A stretch of 64,000 nt of DNA from Lineolata rhizophorae. Its lineage: Eukaryota > Ascomycota > Dothideomycetes > Lineolatales > Lineolataceae. Position numbers and translations under genes: made by a program. Shown piece by piece: positions 43,812-54,970 of the stretch (position 1 is its first letter; every line of letters starts with the position of its first letter). The stretch is taken from positions 225,621-289,620 of the forward strand of contig MU001676.1 of the NCBI GenBank assembly GCA_010093515.1. Direction: 5' to 3'. Below the pieces are notes generated by a model. The model made no database searches. It saw nothing but the letters and a program-made list of their open reading frames with translations, and was not told the origin of the DNA.

Positions 43812-46561
43812 CTAATCCAACCACTCCTTCCCCGCCCTCATCACCCCGGGGCTCCTGATCCTCGCCGGACTCCCCTGTCTGCTCCGCCCTACCCCCACCC
43901 CGGCGGGCGCCAACCTCTCCCTGCTCTCCGTCCTGCTCGCCAACCCACCCCGCTGCACCGTATTGCCTCCTCCGCCGCCTCCACCCACGACACCACCACC
44001 ACCGCCGCCGGTGGCGCCACCACCGCCACTCCCACCAAACAGCAGGCCCGACCCTACGAGCCCCAGCCCGACGCCCTGCATGCCCGGCCCGCCACCACCA
44101 CCACCAGCGCCGCCGCCGCCGTACACGCCGCCGGCCCCGCCGGCCCCGCCCTTCGCGCCCCCGCCCGCAGGACTCCCCCCGCCAACAACAACATCGACGC
44201 CCGTCCCGCCCCCCGGCGCGCCCAACCGCAGCTGCGGCGTCGCCCAGCCAGACGTGCGGCCCACCCTGCTCTCGTCGCCCGACCAGCCGCTCGCGCTGCC
44301 GCCGCCGCCGCTGCCGCCCTCGGACGAATCGCTCGCGTCGTTGCCGTCGTCGTCCGGCATGTCGGGGAGCTCGAACGACGAGGGCGAGCGCGCGCGGCCG
44401 CCGCCGACGCCGGCGCCCGACTCGAGACGCTCGTAGGCCGCGCCGCTGCCTAGCGAGGGGCTCGCGCCGAAGAGCTTCCCGCGGAGGCTGGACAGCGTCG
44501 AGTGGCCGATGGCGGCGACGGCGCCGGCGCCACCGTTGCTGCCGCCGCCGCCGCCGCCGCCGCCCAGCCGGTGGTAGTTTGCGTAATGGTTCCTCCGGCG
44601 GGCGCGCGCGCCCGCGCCGAGGCCGAGGCGCGAGCCCGGCGCGCGCAGCCTGCGGTAGACCGCTTTGCGGCGGTCGCGGCCGCAGAGCAGGAAGCAGGCG
44701 AGGAGGAGGATGGCGAGGAAGAGGAGGAGGCCCGGGATGCGGCGGGGAGAGTCGGCGAAGAGGGCGTCGTGCCAGTCGTCGAGGACGGCGTCCATGTTGG
44801 ACGAGGCGTGGCCGGCGCCGCCGGCGAACTGGAAGTCGGCCGGGAGCGCGCCGGGATCGTCGACCGGGTTGCTGCCGAAGCCGACGTCGAGCGTGGAAAC
44901 GTCGTCGGCAGCGGGTATCTGGCTCGAGGCGTAGAGCACCATTTTGCCTAGGGTCCAGCTCAGCTCAACGCCGTCGATCTTGTTGACGGCTTGGAAAGGG
45001 TCGAGGAAGCCCTTTTGACGGGCGCTGTCGAGCACGGCTTTGGTCCCGTTGTGCCCGCCCTCGAGCTCTTCCAGCCCGACCCGCGGCACGCCGATGCCCT
45101 CGTGCAGGACGTTGATGAGCCAGGACGCCTTGAAGCAAACCTCGAGCGCCGTCTCCTCGTCCACCTTCTTGCCGTAATCGCCGTTCTCCACCCCGTCGAG
45201 AATCGTGTCCCACCGTTGGCTGCAGAAGGCATTTACACGCTCCTGGTACGTGTGGAAGTCGTACGCCATGTCCTTGTGGCCCATCTCGAAGATCTCGTGC
45301 GTCGTATGCCAATACTCGGAGACACCTACGAAGTGGTTGACGTCGAAATCAATCGCCGGAACGTGCACTCCTTTGAGAAGGCACGGTGCGTCGGGACACG
45401 GCGCGTCCTTGTCGAGCAGGGGATACGTCTGAGCGAGGCATTGCTCGAAGTTGCCCTGACCGTTCATATACGGCTCGTTCTCGGAGACTTCGGAGGATCC
45501 GGGCTCGATCGGCTCGCCGGTAAGAGTAACGTTGACGCCTTCGGGCAGACATGGGTCTGGGAGCTCTATCGTCGAATGACCGAGTTGTTCGCGCAGAGCT
45601 TCAATGTACCGACGTCTTGCTTCGTGAACCCCAAATTCCAACCACGTCGTGACAAAGACGTGATATTCCATGGGTGTTCCACCGATTGTCCTCATCCGCA
45701 GCAGCGTGAGGTCGTTGGCGTGCCGCTCGATCTCGGTGGCATTAGGTACGAATGCGATCTGCGCCGACGCTCCGCCCATGTCCAGAAAGCCGTACGTGTG
45801 ATGCCCCTTGCCATGGTCGTGCTCTTCGGGCTGATCAAACCCTCCCAACAAATAATTCGCCGCTATCCAACCGTACAATCCTTCCGTCTCGCCCTTGATA
45901 ACCTGGATGTGCAGGTCGCAGTCCGGCAGCTGGAAATTCGTGTGGTGCTGAGCGTACGAGCAGATCTGTTCGAGGAGGGTTTCGCGCTGGACTTGGGGCA
46001 GCAGGCGCATGCCCGCCGTCGCCAGCAGGAACAGCGGCGTGTTCTCGACCTCGTCGGAGGGGATGTTGTCGAGCGCGTGCTCGAAGAGCGGCCTCAGGTG
46101 GTCTGGACCGACCAGTTCGGGGGTTTCTCCGAAACTTGAAACGCCTGCACCGCGAAACGTGAGTACGCGCGGCCTGGCTCCAACCCACCGACAGCAACAA
46201 CAACGCGAGCCTCGGCCTACCTGGATGCACTTTCTTGGTCCAATGCTTCTTGGTCTCGAGCTGTGGCAGCATGCGAAGCTCATCGGAGCTCGCCGTCGCA
46301 CGCGCCTTGGCGGGTTTGAGCCATTTGTATATGTGGACCCGGGTGCCCTGAGTGAGTTCGCCGGTCAGCAACCGCAATTTTCAGTACCGGGGATGACGCG
46401 GCCAGCGTCGACGGGCGAACAAAGCGCATACCGATGACCCGGCGTCTAATATCACACCGTAGTTCCCTAGAGCGTGTCGCGCGTGAGTGTCGAGGCCGGC
46501 GCGGAGCGAAATGAGTCGCGGACGGGGGAGTGGGAGTGGGGAGATGCGTACACTTGCCCAT
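43812..46561 (-). CDS. YND1: Golgi apyrase (GDA1/CD39 family)
   Basis: Four exons: 46561-46552 (10 bp), 46466-46432, 46347-46221 and 46144-43812. Introns of 85, 84 and 76 bp join to 834 residues starting MGKWNYGVILDAGSSGTRVH. Apyrase conserved regions are visible: DAGSSGTR, LLATAGMRLL, the segment GLYGWIAANYLLGGF, and FLDMGGASAQIAF. A single C-terminal membrane helix lies near 530-547 (IPGLLLFLAILLLACFLLC), so the catalytic domain faces the lumen. Yeast Ynd1 hydrolyses nucleoside di- and triphosphates in the Golgi, keeping GDP/UDP low for sugar-nucleotide import. The cytosolic tail is about 290 residues and extremely Gly-rich with long Gly runs, unusual for the family. The 10-bp first exon is inferred from the MGKW start that I recall in fungal homologues; an alternative ATG lies at 46574 in another frame. 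Confidence 0.88.
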
Positions 46562-47643
46562 TGGGACGACGCATTAGAGGTGGTCCCTGCGCCGAGAACG
46601 CGAGGAAGACAAAGAGGGGAGACGCGAGGAGGGGACGGCAGGAGAATAGGACGGCGATTATGAGCGAGAGGGCATTGGCGGCAGGTGGGACGCTGAACGA
46701 GAGACGTGAAGGACGAAGGGAGCGTGGTGTGAAGAGAGAAACTGACAGCGAGGGTGGCAGGGGAAGCAGACGCTGGGGCTGCGGGACTCGGGGGTGGAGG
46801 GGGGACGCACGCAAAAGAATGCGCCGCGCGCGGCCCCGATGCGGTTGCGCGCGCCGCCCGCAGCGGTCGGCCCACTTGCGCCACCCCAAATATGGCTGCC
46901 CGTTTTTGCGCGCCCCCTAAGACTTACCACGCCTCGGCCAATGCGAACAGTTATATTTCGGGACGAAAGCCAGAGAAAAATTCGTTTGCCTGCGAGGGGC
47001 TTACGTCTGCGAGGGCGGACTCCTCGATTCAACTCCAGCGCGCCGGGGACCTTCCCTCTGACGACATGCATGCACCTCCATACTATGTACTATCTCCAGC
47101 AGCCTCCGCTCCCTGCTGCGATAACGACTCTCCCGCCGCGTGCGGGACGGCGGGTTCGCTGCGACGACAGGGATGCGGCGCATCTTGGTCTGCAGCTAGG
47201 CCGCTCGCCGGCTGCAGCTCTGCGGAGATCGCTTCTCCCCCAAAGAACGCCGGCTTCCCTTGCGCAGTTCGTGTTCCCCGGCAACGCGTGATCTCATTGG
47301 ACATTCGCATCAGCGCTCGGCCGTCTGCAACACCCTATTGGCCGCTCTCCGGCAAACTCGTGCTATCTGGCCACCACTCACAGCTGGCTTGCTACGCATC
47401 TATTTCTGCACCACGGCCATCGGACGATTCGTCAGTAGCCCATGCAAGCTTGGTCGCGGGTGTCCTGCAAGAGCCTCCAAGGTTTACATTGCCATGTCCC
47501 AAGCCGGGCTTCGTGCTAAACTGCTTCTCCGCAGACTCGGCAACGTCGACGCGAATTTCAAGTCTGATCTGGTGGAAAATCTAGCGAAGATACCAATTGC
47601 GAGACCAAACAGTGAAAATGAGAACGAAACGATTGCATGTGAT
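46562..47643. promoter_or_regulatory. YND1 promoter region and 3' flank of the amidotransferase gene
   Basis: 1.08 kb between two minus-strand genes. A 276-codon frame on the + strand (46754-47584) has no domain and is cut by no supported introns. I attribute it to high GC content. Confidence 0.45.
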
Positions 47644-48533
47644 CTAATCGTCCAAGAGGAACTTCAAGAACGCCGCCGATACCACCACCCCGTCGTGGGC
47701 GTGCCCAACCCTGCTCATCGCGTCGCCGAATATGACGTCGTCCAAGATGCCCATATCATGCCGCACCTCGAACAGCTCCATCATGATGTCCTTGGTGAAT
47801 TCCGGGTGCCCTTGAACCGTGATCAGCCTGCCCTTCTGGTACATGCCCTGGACGGCGCACTTGGCAGAAGAGCCCAGAGGCTCCACGCCCGGAGGGTACT
47901 CGTACACGATGTCCCTGTGCAACTGATACAGTTGCTATGTGCGCGCGCATAAGTACGAGCAAAGAAGCAGAAACCAGAAACTTTTGGGAGACCGACGTAC
48001 CAGCTGGTCCCTTCCGAAGAGTTCCTTGCCTTTCTCGGTCAAGTCCATGGCACAGCAGGATATCTCCCAGCCGACCTCGCTCCTGTCCACCTTGGCTCCC
48101 AACGCTCGCCCCACGATCTGGTGTCCGAAGCAGGCGCCGATTATCCTGACGCGGTCCTGCCCCAGCACCGTCTTGGTATATTCCACCAACCTCAGGATCC
48201 ACGGGTGGTCCTCGAAAGCGTTGTGTTCTGCAGGCGATTCCCATCAACCACGGACGTTGCAAACAAAGAATAGCGGGGCCGTCCAAACTCACTGGAACCC
48301 GTAAGCAACACGGCGTCGACGTCCTCCAAAGCAGGATACTTGTCCTCGTCGACGACGTTCCACTTGGTTATCTCCAGACCCTTTTTGGAAGAGACATCCT
48401 CCGGCCGCCCGAGGTGGTCCGCTCCGGCCTTGAGCAGCGCCTCGAACACCCCGCCATACCCGCCGTACTTGTGCCTCGTCTTGTCCAGGGGGGTGTCGCA
48501 CTCGAGCACCGCTACACGTAACGGCGGCCGCAT
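47644..48533 (-). CDS. class I glutamine amidotransferase-like protein
   Basis: Three exons, 48533-48293, 48227-48001 and 47922-47644, with 65- and 78-bp GT-AG introns, give 248 residues starting MRPPLRVAVLECDTP. The fold of the GMP-synthase-type GATase is recognisable: DVDAVLLTGSKHNAFEDHPW at the oxyanion strand, nucleophile Cys113 in IGACFGHQIVGRALG, and the catalytic pair His195/Glu197 in VQGHPEF. It has no synthetase domain. Yeast YLR126C and similar stand-alone proteins share this layout; their substrates are not established. Possible roles are hydrolysis of gamma-glutamyl compounds or amide transfer to a partner. All three triad residues are present, so it is probably active. Start at 48533: an upstream in-frame ATG exists, but the conserved part begins here. 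Confidence 0.85.
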
Positions 48534-51500
48534 TCTCCGGGAAATTTCGCCTTTCCAACCACTCCGCACGAGCAAGTTTTTCGGCGTCGTTATTTTTGTG
48601 CCTACGGAGAGAAGTCGCGACATCCGGAATCGCAATCGCCCCCGGCGACCGCGTGTGACGGCCGGTCTATGTGTTTCTTATCACCTAATCGATACGGTGC
48701 CGGCATGCCGGTCGACCGGCAGGGGAGCGCCGCCACACCCGATGCCGGCCGCGCTTTACCCTAACAGGTAGTCCGAGCGTCTTCGCCAAGCCCAAACTTC
48801 AACTTGTCTGTACGCACTCCGTAGTACTTCTCTACGACGTTACAGACATTTCCACACTACGACGGTACCCGCTTCCCATCCAAGGACTTCGCGATTCGTG
48901 ATTCCTACAGTAGAGTCCGTTTCAAAGCAGCTGATCTTGACCGACACGAAATACCCGACCATGATTCGTTCTCGTGATCGCCAACACGAGCCTTACGACG
49001 AGGAGACGCCGCTACTGAGAAAGCGAATGGCAGAGCCAAATTGAGTTCCTAATGCCAGACTGAGTCCCAAAATGATGTGATCTTCACCAGCGGAGATGGC
49101 GGCGTCTCATGTAAGGGTCTAAAGTTGTGCCACTACCGGAACGGCTAACCGGCGAGACTATCGAGTCTACCGAAGCCGAATTAATAGAGCAGGCTTCTAA
49201 GGGGAGGCCGTCGTTCATGATGATTCCATGTTCGAGATCGGTGGTGTCTGATCTTTGGCTAATATTCGGCACGATTCTCTATGCATGAGCCATAAGTAAA
49301 CAATGTACAGGCACTCTCAACAACACAACTCTTCTCTATCTACTCAGCACCGGCCTGTCCTTCTTACCTCACGCTGCGCGCTCCGAACCAACATCCGAAA
49401 GATGTAGCATGCTTCTAACTATACCTTACCAGTATGATTGGCATCCACCCCATCCCACGACAGCGTTGTACTCCAACCCCTCAACCCACGCGTCGTGGCT
49501 CTTGCGAGGCTTCCTCACCTCCACAGCCTTGCAGCCCCTCCACCGCCGCGTACTCAATGCCATGGAACTCCGATCAAGGCATCTCTTTCGCCCCGCCATC
49601 TCCCGCGCCACCAAAACACGCCGCGGTCGAGTACTCCATCATGACCGACGCCCCACTCCCCATCGCAATCGGGCGCAGCCACCCTACTAAGCCCACCAGA
49701 CCACGGGGCCCAGAGCCGCGCCCAGGCGGCGCGCCGTCCTCCAGCGCGCAGCGACCCTCCTCCCCGCCCACGATCCCGCCAGCCTCCTGCGCCGCACCGC
49801 GCCCGACGACCGAGGCCTCTCCCAGCTCGCGAACCACACGTCCAAGCCGCCGCTCGGCGCGGGCGCGCGGCGCGCCGACGCCGCTGCGTCCGCTCCCGCC
49901 GGGCGGGCCCGCGAGCCGCGCTCATCGCCGGCGGCCCCTCTGCCGCCGGTCGCCGCTGGCCTTCGTCGCCGCGCCGCGGCGCCGGCTGGCGGGCTTCCTC
50001 GTGCGCGGGCCGCCGCCACGCTCCTGTCGATGGCTCCTGTCGCTCGGGGGTTCGGTGCGTCGTGCTCGCCGCGGCGGCGTAGCTGGTCGTACTGTTCGCG
50101 ATGGCGACGGCGGCAGGTGCGGGGCTGGCCTTACTTTCCACGGTGGCGACGGCGGGCGTGGGACTGGCGTTTCCGGCCGTCAGCCTAGCGGTGCTGGCAA
50201 CGAGGAGCGCGAGGAGCAGGCTGCCGTGACGACGAGGAGGCTGGGCATCTTTCGCGTGATCGGCGATGCGGTATGATAATGGCGACTCAGTCAGTAGTCT
50301 GCTCATGCGGAACTTCGTTGTGTGTTTCTTGGACAGGCTCGTCGGCTGGCCCGGATAAGGCGGAGGTATGCGGTCGAGCTTCTTTGGCTGGCCTGCCGGA
50401 GCGCAGCACCATGGCTCAATCATTTGCTCTGTTCCCCTATCAACGTGATGTCTCTGCTACAACTGGCGAGAAACGCGGCGCTGCGCCACTCCGCGCCATT
50501 CCTACCGGTGCGGTTGATTGCTCGCGCAGAGCAAAAGACAGACCGAGATATCATTTAGGGCGTTATTCTCAAATATCTCTCGGTGAAGATTGACTCCGAT
50601 GTTGGGTGAGGCGACTGACCAATCCTACGGGTCCCTGTAGGTCGTCTCCGGGCTCCGCAACTCAGTTCACGCGATCTTCGGGCTCAGCCCCAAACATCAA
50701 ATCCAGGGCGCGCCAAATCGCGAATCTCTCCTCACCACGTCAAATAATCTCCGCACACGAGCGGCTTGCCACGAGATCTCGTGCTGCCGCGTCCCCGCCG
50801 GCTCTCCCGCCGCGCAGCCGTACGGATGTCAGCGGGCCGGCAAGCCGCCAGGGAGCTCCCTTCGGCACCACATGCTCTGTTCAGCAAAAGAGAAGAGGCT
50901 CAGCACAGTCGCATCAACAACTCCCAGCCCACTAAGGCCAAGCGCTACAGTCACGGCCGCTCGGGAGGAACCGCCGCGGCCGACTTTCGCCTTGGCCAGC
51001 GCGCGGGCGCGACGCTGCTCGGGCGGCCGAGCAAGACCTGCCCAGGCTAGGCGGCAAGCCGAAAAGCCTGAGGGCGTGAGCATGAGGCTTTGGATTGGTG
51101 CGGGCGGCCCCTGGGGCGGAGATGCTACCGTTTAGTGTACTTTTTCCTTTTAGGCGCCCTGGATCGAGGCAGCGCAAGGACGCGCAAGTCGCCCCCGAGA
51201 CTATTGAGGCTTGGACGAGGCCCTTTTTTTTTCGCGCCCTAGGCTCGGATTGTCGATGGAGGTTGGAGATGTTTGATGGCGTTTTTGCCTCCCCCTTTGA
51301 TCTTTCGGAAGGTGGCGAGCCTGAAGCGCCGAGGGCGAGAAGAAAATTGTAGGTTGCGGCGAGATGCCTGAAACGGAAATGCGAGCGTTGGCGGGTGTCG
51401 CGGCATTGTGGCTGTGTACTCGGCACTAGGCACTCAGTACTGCACAAAGCATGCGCAGCGTGCCGCAATCCGCAGGTCAGGCGTTTGAGATCGACCTGGA

Positions 51501-51890
51501 GTGCCGCAAAAATTGCCGCGGGTGTGGGCGGCGGGGCAATGCCAATGCATGAGGGAATTGAAACGGTTATCGGATCGATGTTGAGGGTTCTTGGTTTGCT
51601 GCGTGCGATGCAGTGGTCCAGTGAGTGGTGCGAGTGAAAAGTCAGCCTTGCGAGAGCCGACTGGTCTTGGTTTAATGTCTACCCCCTGCAAGACTTGTTT
51701 AGGTAGGGATGAACTTCGAATCATTTCGGAGGATTTACTCGTGGATCAACCCAAATGTCACGATCAGACCAATATTGGCGATCAACTACAAATCGATTGC
51801 ACGAATAAGCGGGCCTAGCTAGATATTACTTTGAAGAGTCGATCGGAAATGTCGGGGAGAGATACAGCCATATTGGCCTGATTGGTTTTG
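48534..51890. other. long sparse region
   Basis: No confident gene. At 48961-49044 (+) a 27-codon frame (ending ETPLLRKRMAEPN after a start) looks like the N-terminus of a transporter, but nothing follows it. A very GC-rich block at 49,550-50,300 is open in several frames on both strands and is described separately. The rest (50,600-51,890) shows only short frames. Confidence 0.4.
49554..50305 (-). other. possible secreted protein gene, strand and frame uncertain
   Basis: From an ATG at 50305 (minus) a frame runs about 249 codons. It has a hydrophobic stretch (GSLLLALLVASTARLTAG) preceded by basic residues, followed by Ala/Thr/Ser-rich sequence with NSTTS, which would suit a signal anchor and a glycosylated region. 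After about 100 residues the composition becomes Arg/Ala-rich, typical of a shadow frame in GC-rich DNA. A second minus frame ends with the more protein-like GLVGWLRPIAMGSG. The + strand is also open. I cannot choose a model; I recognise no domain. Confidence 0.25.
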
Positions 51891-51897
51891 GCTTTAA

Positions 51898-52075
51898 CTA
51901 GGGGCAAGAGCTAGGCGAACTAACATCATGAAGGTTGTGGAGAATAGCCGCTTCATTACGCCAGCTTTTCTCTATCTGCTTGTTCACGCGGCGCTTCTCC
52001 ACTACCCACTTCCCATCAAATCGCAGTAGATAGGCCTCGCGATAGCTGTTCTTGTGCAGTAGCCTTGGCGTCTCT
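51898..52075 (-). pseudogene. fragment resembling a SnoaL/NTF2-like C-terminus
   Basis: Minus-strand translation ending at a stop in 51898-51900 contains TPRLLHKNSYREAYLLRFDG followed by KWVVEKRRVNKQ. The pattern (Y, then an aromatic/charged strand, G-x-W, then x-R-x-V) is like the last strands of SnoaL/NTF2-like domains. An acceptor-like ATTACAG precedes it at about 52076-52082, and a stop lies just upstream in frame. It would therefore be a final exon of a gene whose upstream exons I could not find, or a remnant. Family assignment is from pattern memory only. Confidence 0.3.
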
Positions 52076-52084
52076 GTAATCGTT

Positions 52085-53763
52085 GGAAGTTATATGCTCC
52101 GTTTGAAGCAGTGATTATCTTTGTCGAGTGCCGCAGTGAGCTTAGAGATAGCTCCTAGAGATGAGATCTTGCGAGTTTTGGATATCGAGGGCAGTTCTGG
52201 ACGAGAAAGCCGGTTTTGTCCTCGGAGCGTACTACGCAATGTTAGAGCGCGATCCAACCGCCATCATCACTTCCTTTTGGAGGCTCGAGCACAAAGTCGT
52301 ACGACTCTCTCCCCCACGTCCAGTAGATATTCGGGGTGCCGGAAGTGAGAGAGTAGGGTGTGGTCGAGGCAAACGGTGAAAGCGATTATTCGTCCAGTGC
52401 AAAAGTGGGGCCTGCGCCAGCGTAGAACAGGGCGTAGGCAGCAGGAAGGCGAGGGACGCCATGTTGACAATGGGACGCGTGCAATGACATCGTGCTCTCT
52501 TCGTCTTATCAATAACGCGTGCACGCCGCCCGGAGGGTATGTTAACGCGTAGGCGAGCTGCTTGGCTCGTTCCAACGCTTGTTCACTAAATATTGTCGCA
52601 TATGGTGGGGTTCAACGAACCTTAGGCAATGCTGCAGGCTGCTCAGCCTAAGCTAAAGGCGGAGGAGCTGGGGGCCCCCAGACTAAAGGTACTTCCACAG
52701 CCGCCATCTCTCCCTCCAAATGCGCAACCATGCAAATAATGACAGTCTCGCCACCATGCACTGCCTTCCGGGCTGCCGCCGCGTCGACCTTTACCATTGC
52801 ATAGTACGCCAGAGTTGCCGAACTACACTACTGTCAAACTGCCCATTCTGCCTCCATGCTATAATACTGGCTTCAAAGATAGCTCCGACTGGTCTGACGA
52901 GGAGCGCAAGAGGTGAAAGGAACAAGCTCGGTCCAAGTGCGTATCTTGACTACATGTTAGCATGTGCGTCCCCAAGGCTCTGGCAGATCCTGCTTAAGGA
53001 GATGTACTACGCAGCATTGCGGACAAGCAGCTGTAAAGCTGTTGAGTGGGCTTGTGCGGATCGAAGGGAGAGATCAGGTGCGCAGTCTTCGTATAATGGG
53101 GCTCGGGCGCCAGATGGCTCCGTCTCGGAAATGGAGAAGTCTGCGTGAGAAAGCTTATCGACTAATCTGCTACTTTAGATGTGCTGTCTAGCCACGAGAA
53201 GCCCCCAAGCTATGCAGAATGAGGCGTCAAGTGTGTGGATTCTCCTGTGGGATGGGAGGCCGCACCATATGCGGCGCCGGTCAGGAGCCCGCGCCTACCT
53301 GATCTCCCCGCACGCGCCGCGATCCAAGGCATCGAAGCCTTCGGAGATAGCGTATCCGGGAAACTTACGGATGAGAGGCCATCGAGCTCCGAAAACATGA
53401 GACTCGGGTAGACTCAATGCTCGTCCAAACTAGGCGGTGCAAGCCTAGAAATATCGCAGGAATCCTGTGGTAACACATTCGTCTAATTCCCCGAATTGAT
53501 CACTGTCGGACATCGGGATCGGCGCCATGCCACGTTAGGTCTACGAACGGCGGAAATGATCGCTTGCAGTAGCGTCTTGCCGAGCAGGAAATGTCGTGAA
53601 GTCTGTGACGGACACAACATCAAGCTCCATCTGCAGCTCCTATCTTTCTAATCTACACCGTGCCCCTTTTTGCTCACCGCCACCCAACCTTCTGATCAAA
53701 GAGAGTCTACCTTAGGGAAGGGACAGATAGTCAACGCACTCGCGCCCGGCTCCACTTTCCCAC
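52085..53763. other. intergenic, no gene recognised
   Basis: Open frames up to 142 codons (52720-53148, +) lack domains and codon character. On the minus strand, 52267-52575 contains fragments such as FRHPEYLLDVGERVV that could belong with the SnoaL-like exon, but I cannot join them by splicing. The right end is the 3' flank of cyanamide hydratase. Confidence 0.35.
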
Positions 53764-54970
53764 TTAGTCGAAAGGCTTCATCAAGGCATTTCCCTCTACC
53801 TTTTCGGCAAATCCCTCAATAGCGGTAGTGTGGCACCAAGGCTTGAGCCCGATCTCCTCGCGGATGACCGAGGCGAAGCAACCGGACCACATCTTGCGCG
53901 GGAAGGCGGCCGTGACGTGCTTGATAGTCTCCGAGTGGATCAACGAGGGGTTCATTCCGATGTTGTCTGCACGGCGTGGCAGTGCTGGTTAGCAAAGCGA
54001 GCTCGGGTTTTTAAGGAATAGTGTAAGCTTTGAACAGGGGCGTAGAACTCTGGATGCAATTTGAAGCAGGGCAGAAACTACGATGTCGGGCGTAGATTGC
54101 GTATTCGGCTTCGACGTGCGCATTTCGCATTTTGTGCCCAGGGTCCTCCGGTAGCTAGCCAGGACCCTAAAGCCAAAATAAACAACACTGCCACTCCCGA
54201 CTTACCAAACACAGTCGCGAGCTGGATCAATTGGCCGAGCGCGGTAACGTCTCCGGTCTCGCCGAGATCCTGATGCCGCACAATGGCCTCACACACGGCC
54301 TCGGCCTGGGCCTGCGGCGCACCGCACTGCTTCTGGAGAAGGTCTAACGAAAGGTATGCCCCATACCACTCGAATGACATGAAAGTCGACTGCAGGTTGG
54401 CAGGCGTGGTGCCGATGTCGTGCAAGAGGCACGCGAGGAGGTACGTCTCGGTAAAGGTGGCGAAGTGGGGGAAGTGTTGCTTGATGAGAGCGGCGCCTGT
54501 GTTGGAATGGTTAGGAAATGAATCATGTTCCTGAGTTTCTAAGAGGTATTAAAGATGAATAATGTGTCGCAAGCATTTCGAGATGAAAGTATACCGTATC
54601 AAGCAAAGCAAATATGGATAAAACATGAAATAGCAACGGTCGCGTTTATACAAGATTCATAGGGTAGGGGCAACATGGAGCTACGAATTTTTTTGGACTA
54701 ATCGTTCATTTCGGACTGTTGAACGCATTGTGGAAGCTGGTATAGTACTTTATCCTTACCATAGTAGAAGACGCGCATCGAGTGATTGTATGTCTCCTCT
54801 GAAAGATTGGCTTTTGCATATTCAGACACCTTTGTCACAGCAGGGCTGACAGGAATCATGATATCTGCAACTTTCAAGGGAATTACATCCTTCGGCGGAT
54901 AAATCTTGAAGAATGATGACTGAGACCTAGGGACTGCAGTCCAGCCATATTGTCCCTTCTGATCCGACAT
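53764..54970 (-). CDS. cah: cyanamide hydratase (HD-domain urea hydro-lyase)
   Basis: Three exons, 54970-54760, 54496-54206 and 53966-53764, give 234 residues. The introns, 263 and 239 bp, are both GT-AG and much longer than elsewhere in the window. The sequence follows the Myrothecium cyanamide hydratase as I remember it: GWTAVP near the start, SEETYNHSMRVFYYG, LLACLLHDIGT, EAIVRHQD, LGQLIQLATVFDN, and KPWCHTTAIEGF near the end with LMKPFD. HD-domain metal ligands are visible at His63 and His96-Asp97, with a further His in IVRHQD. The enzyme hydrates cyanamide to urea (zinc-dependent, known) and yeast DDI2/DDI3 belong here. Length is close to the 244-residue Myrothecium protein. No urease or transporter lies alongside, so it probably acts alone in detoxification or nitrogen use. 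Confidence 0.9.

Noticed and set aside
46754-47584. 276-codon open frame on the + strand
   Set aside because: Lies across the YND1 promoter and amidotransferase 3' flank, with no recognisable motif or splice support.
48961-49044. Transporter-like N-terminus ending ETPLLRKRMAEPN
   Set aside because: Stops after 27 codons and no membrane segments follow on either strand; noted in the region entry only.
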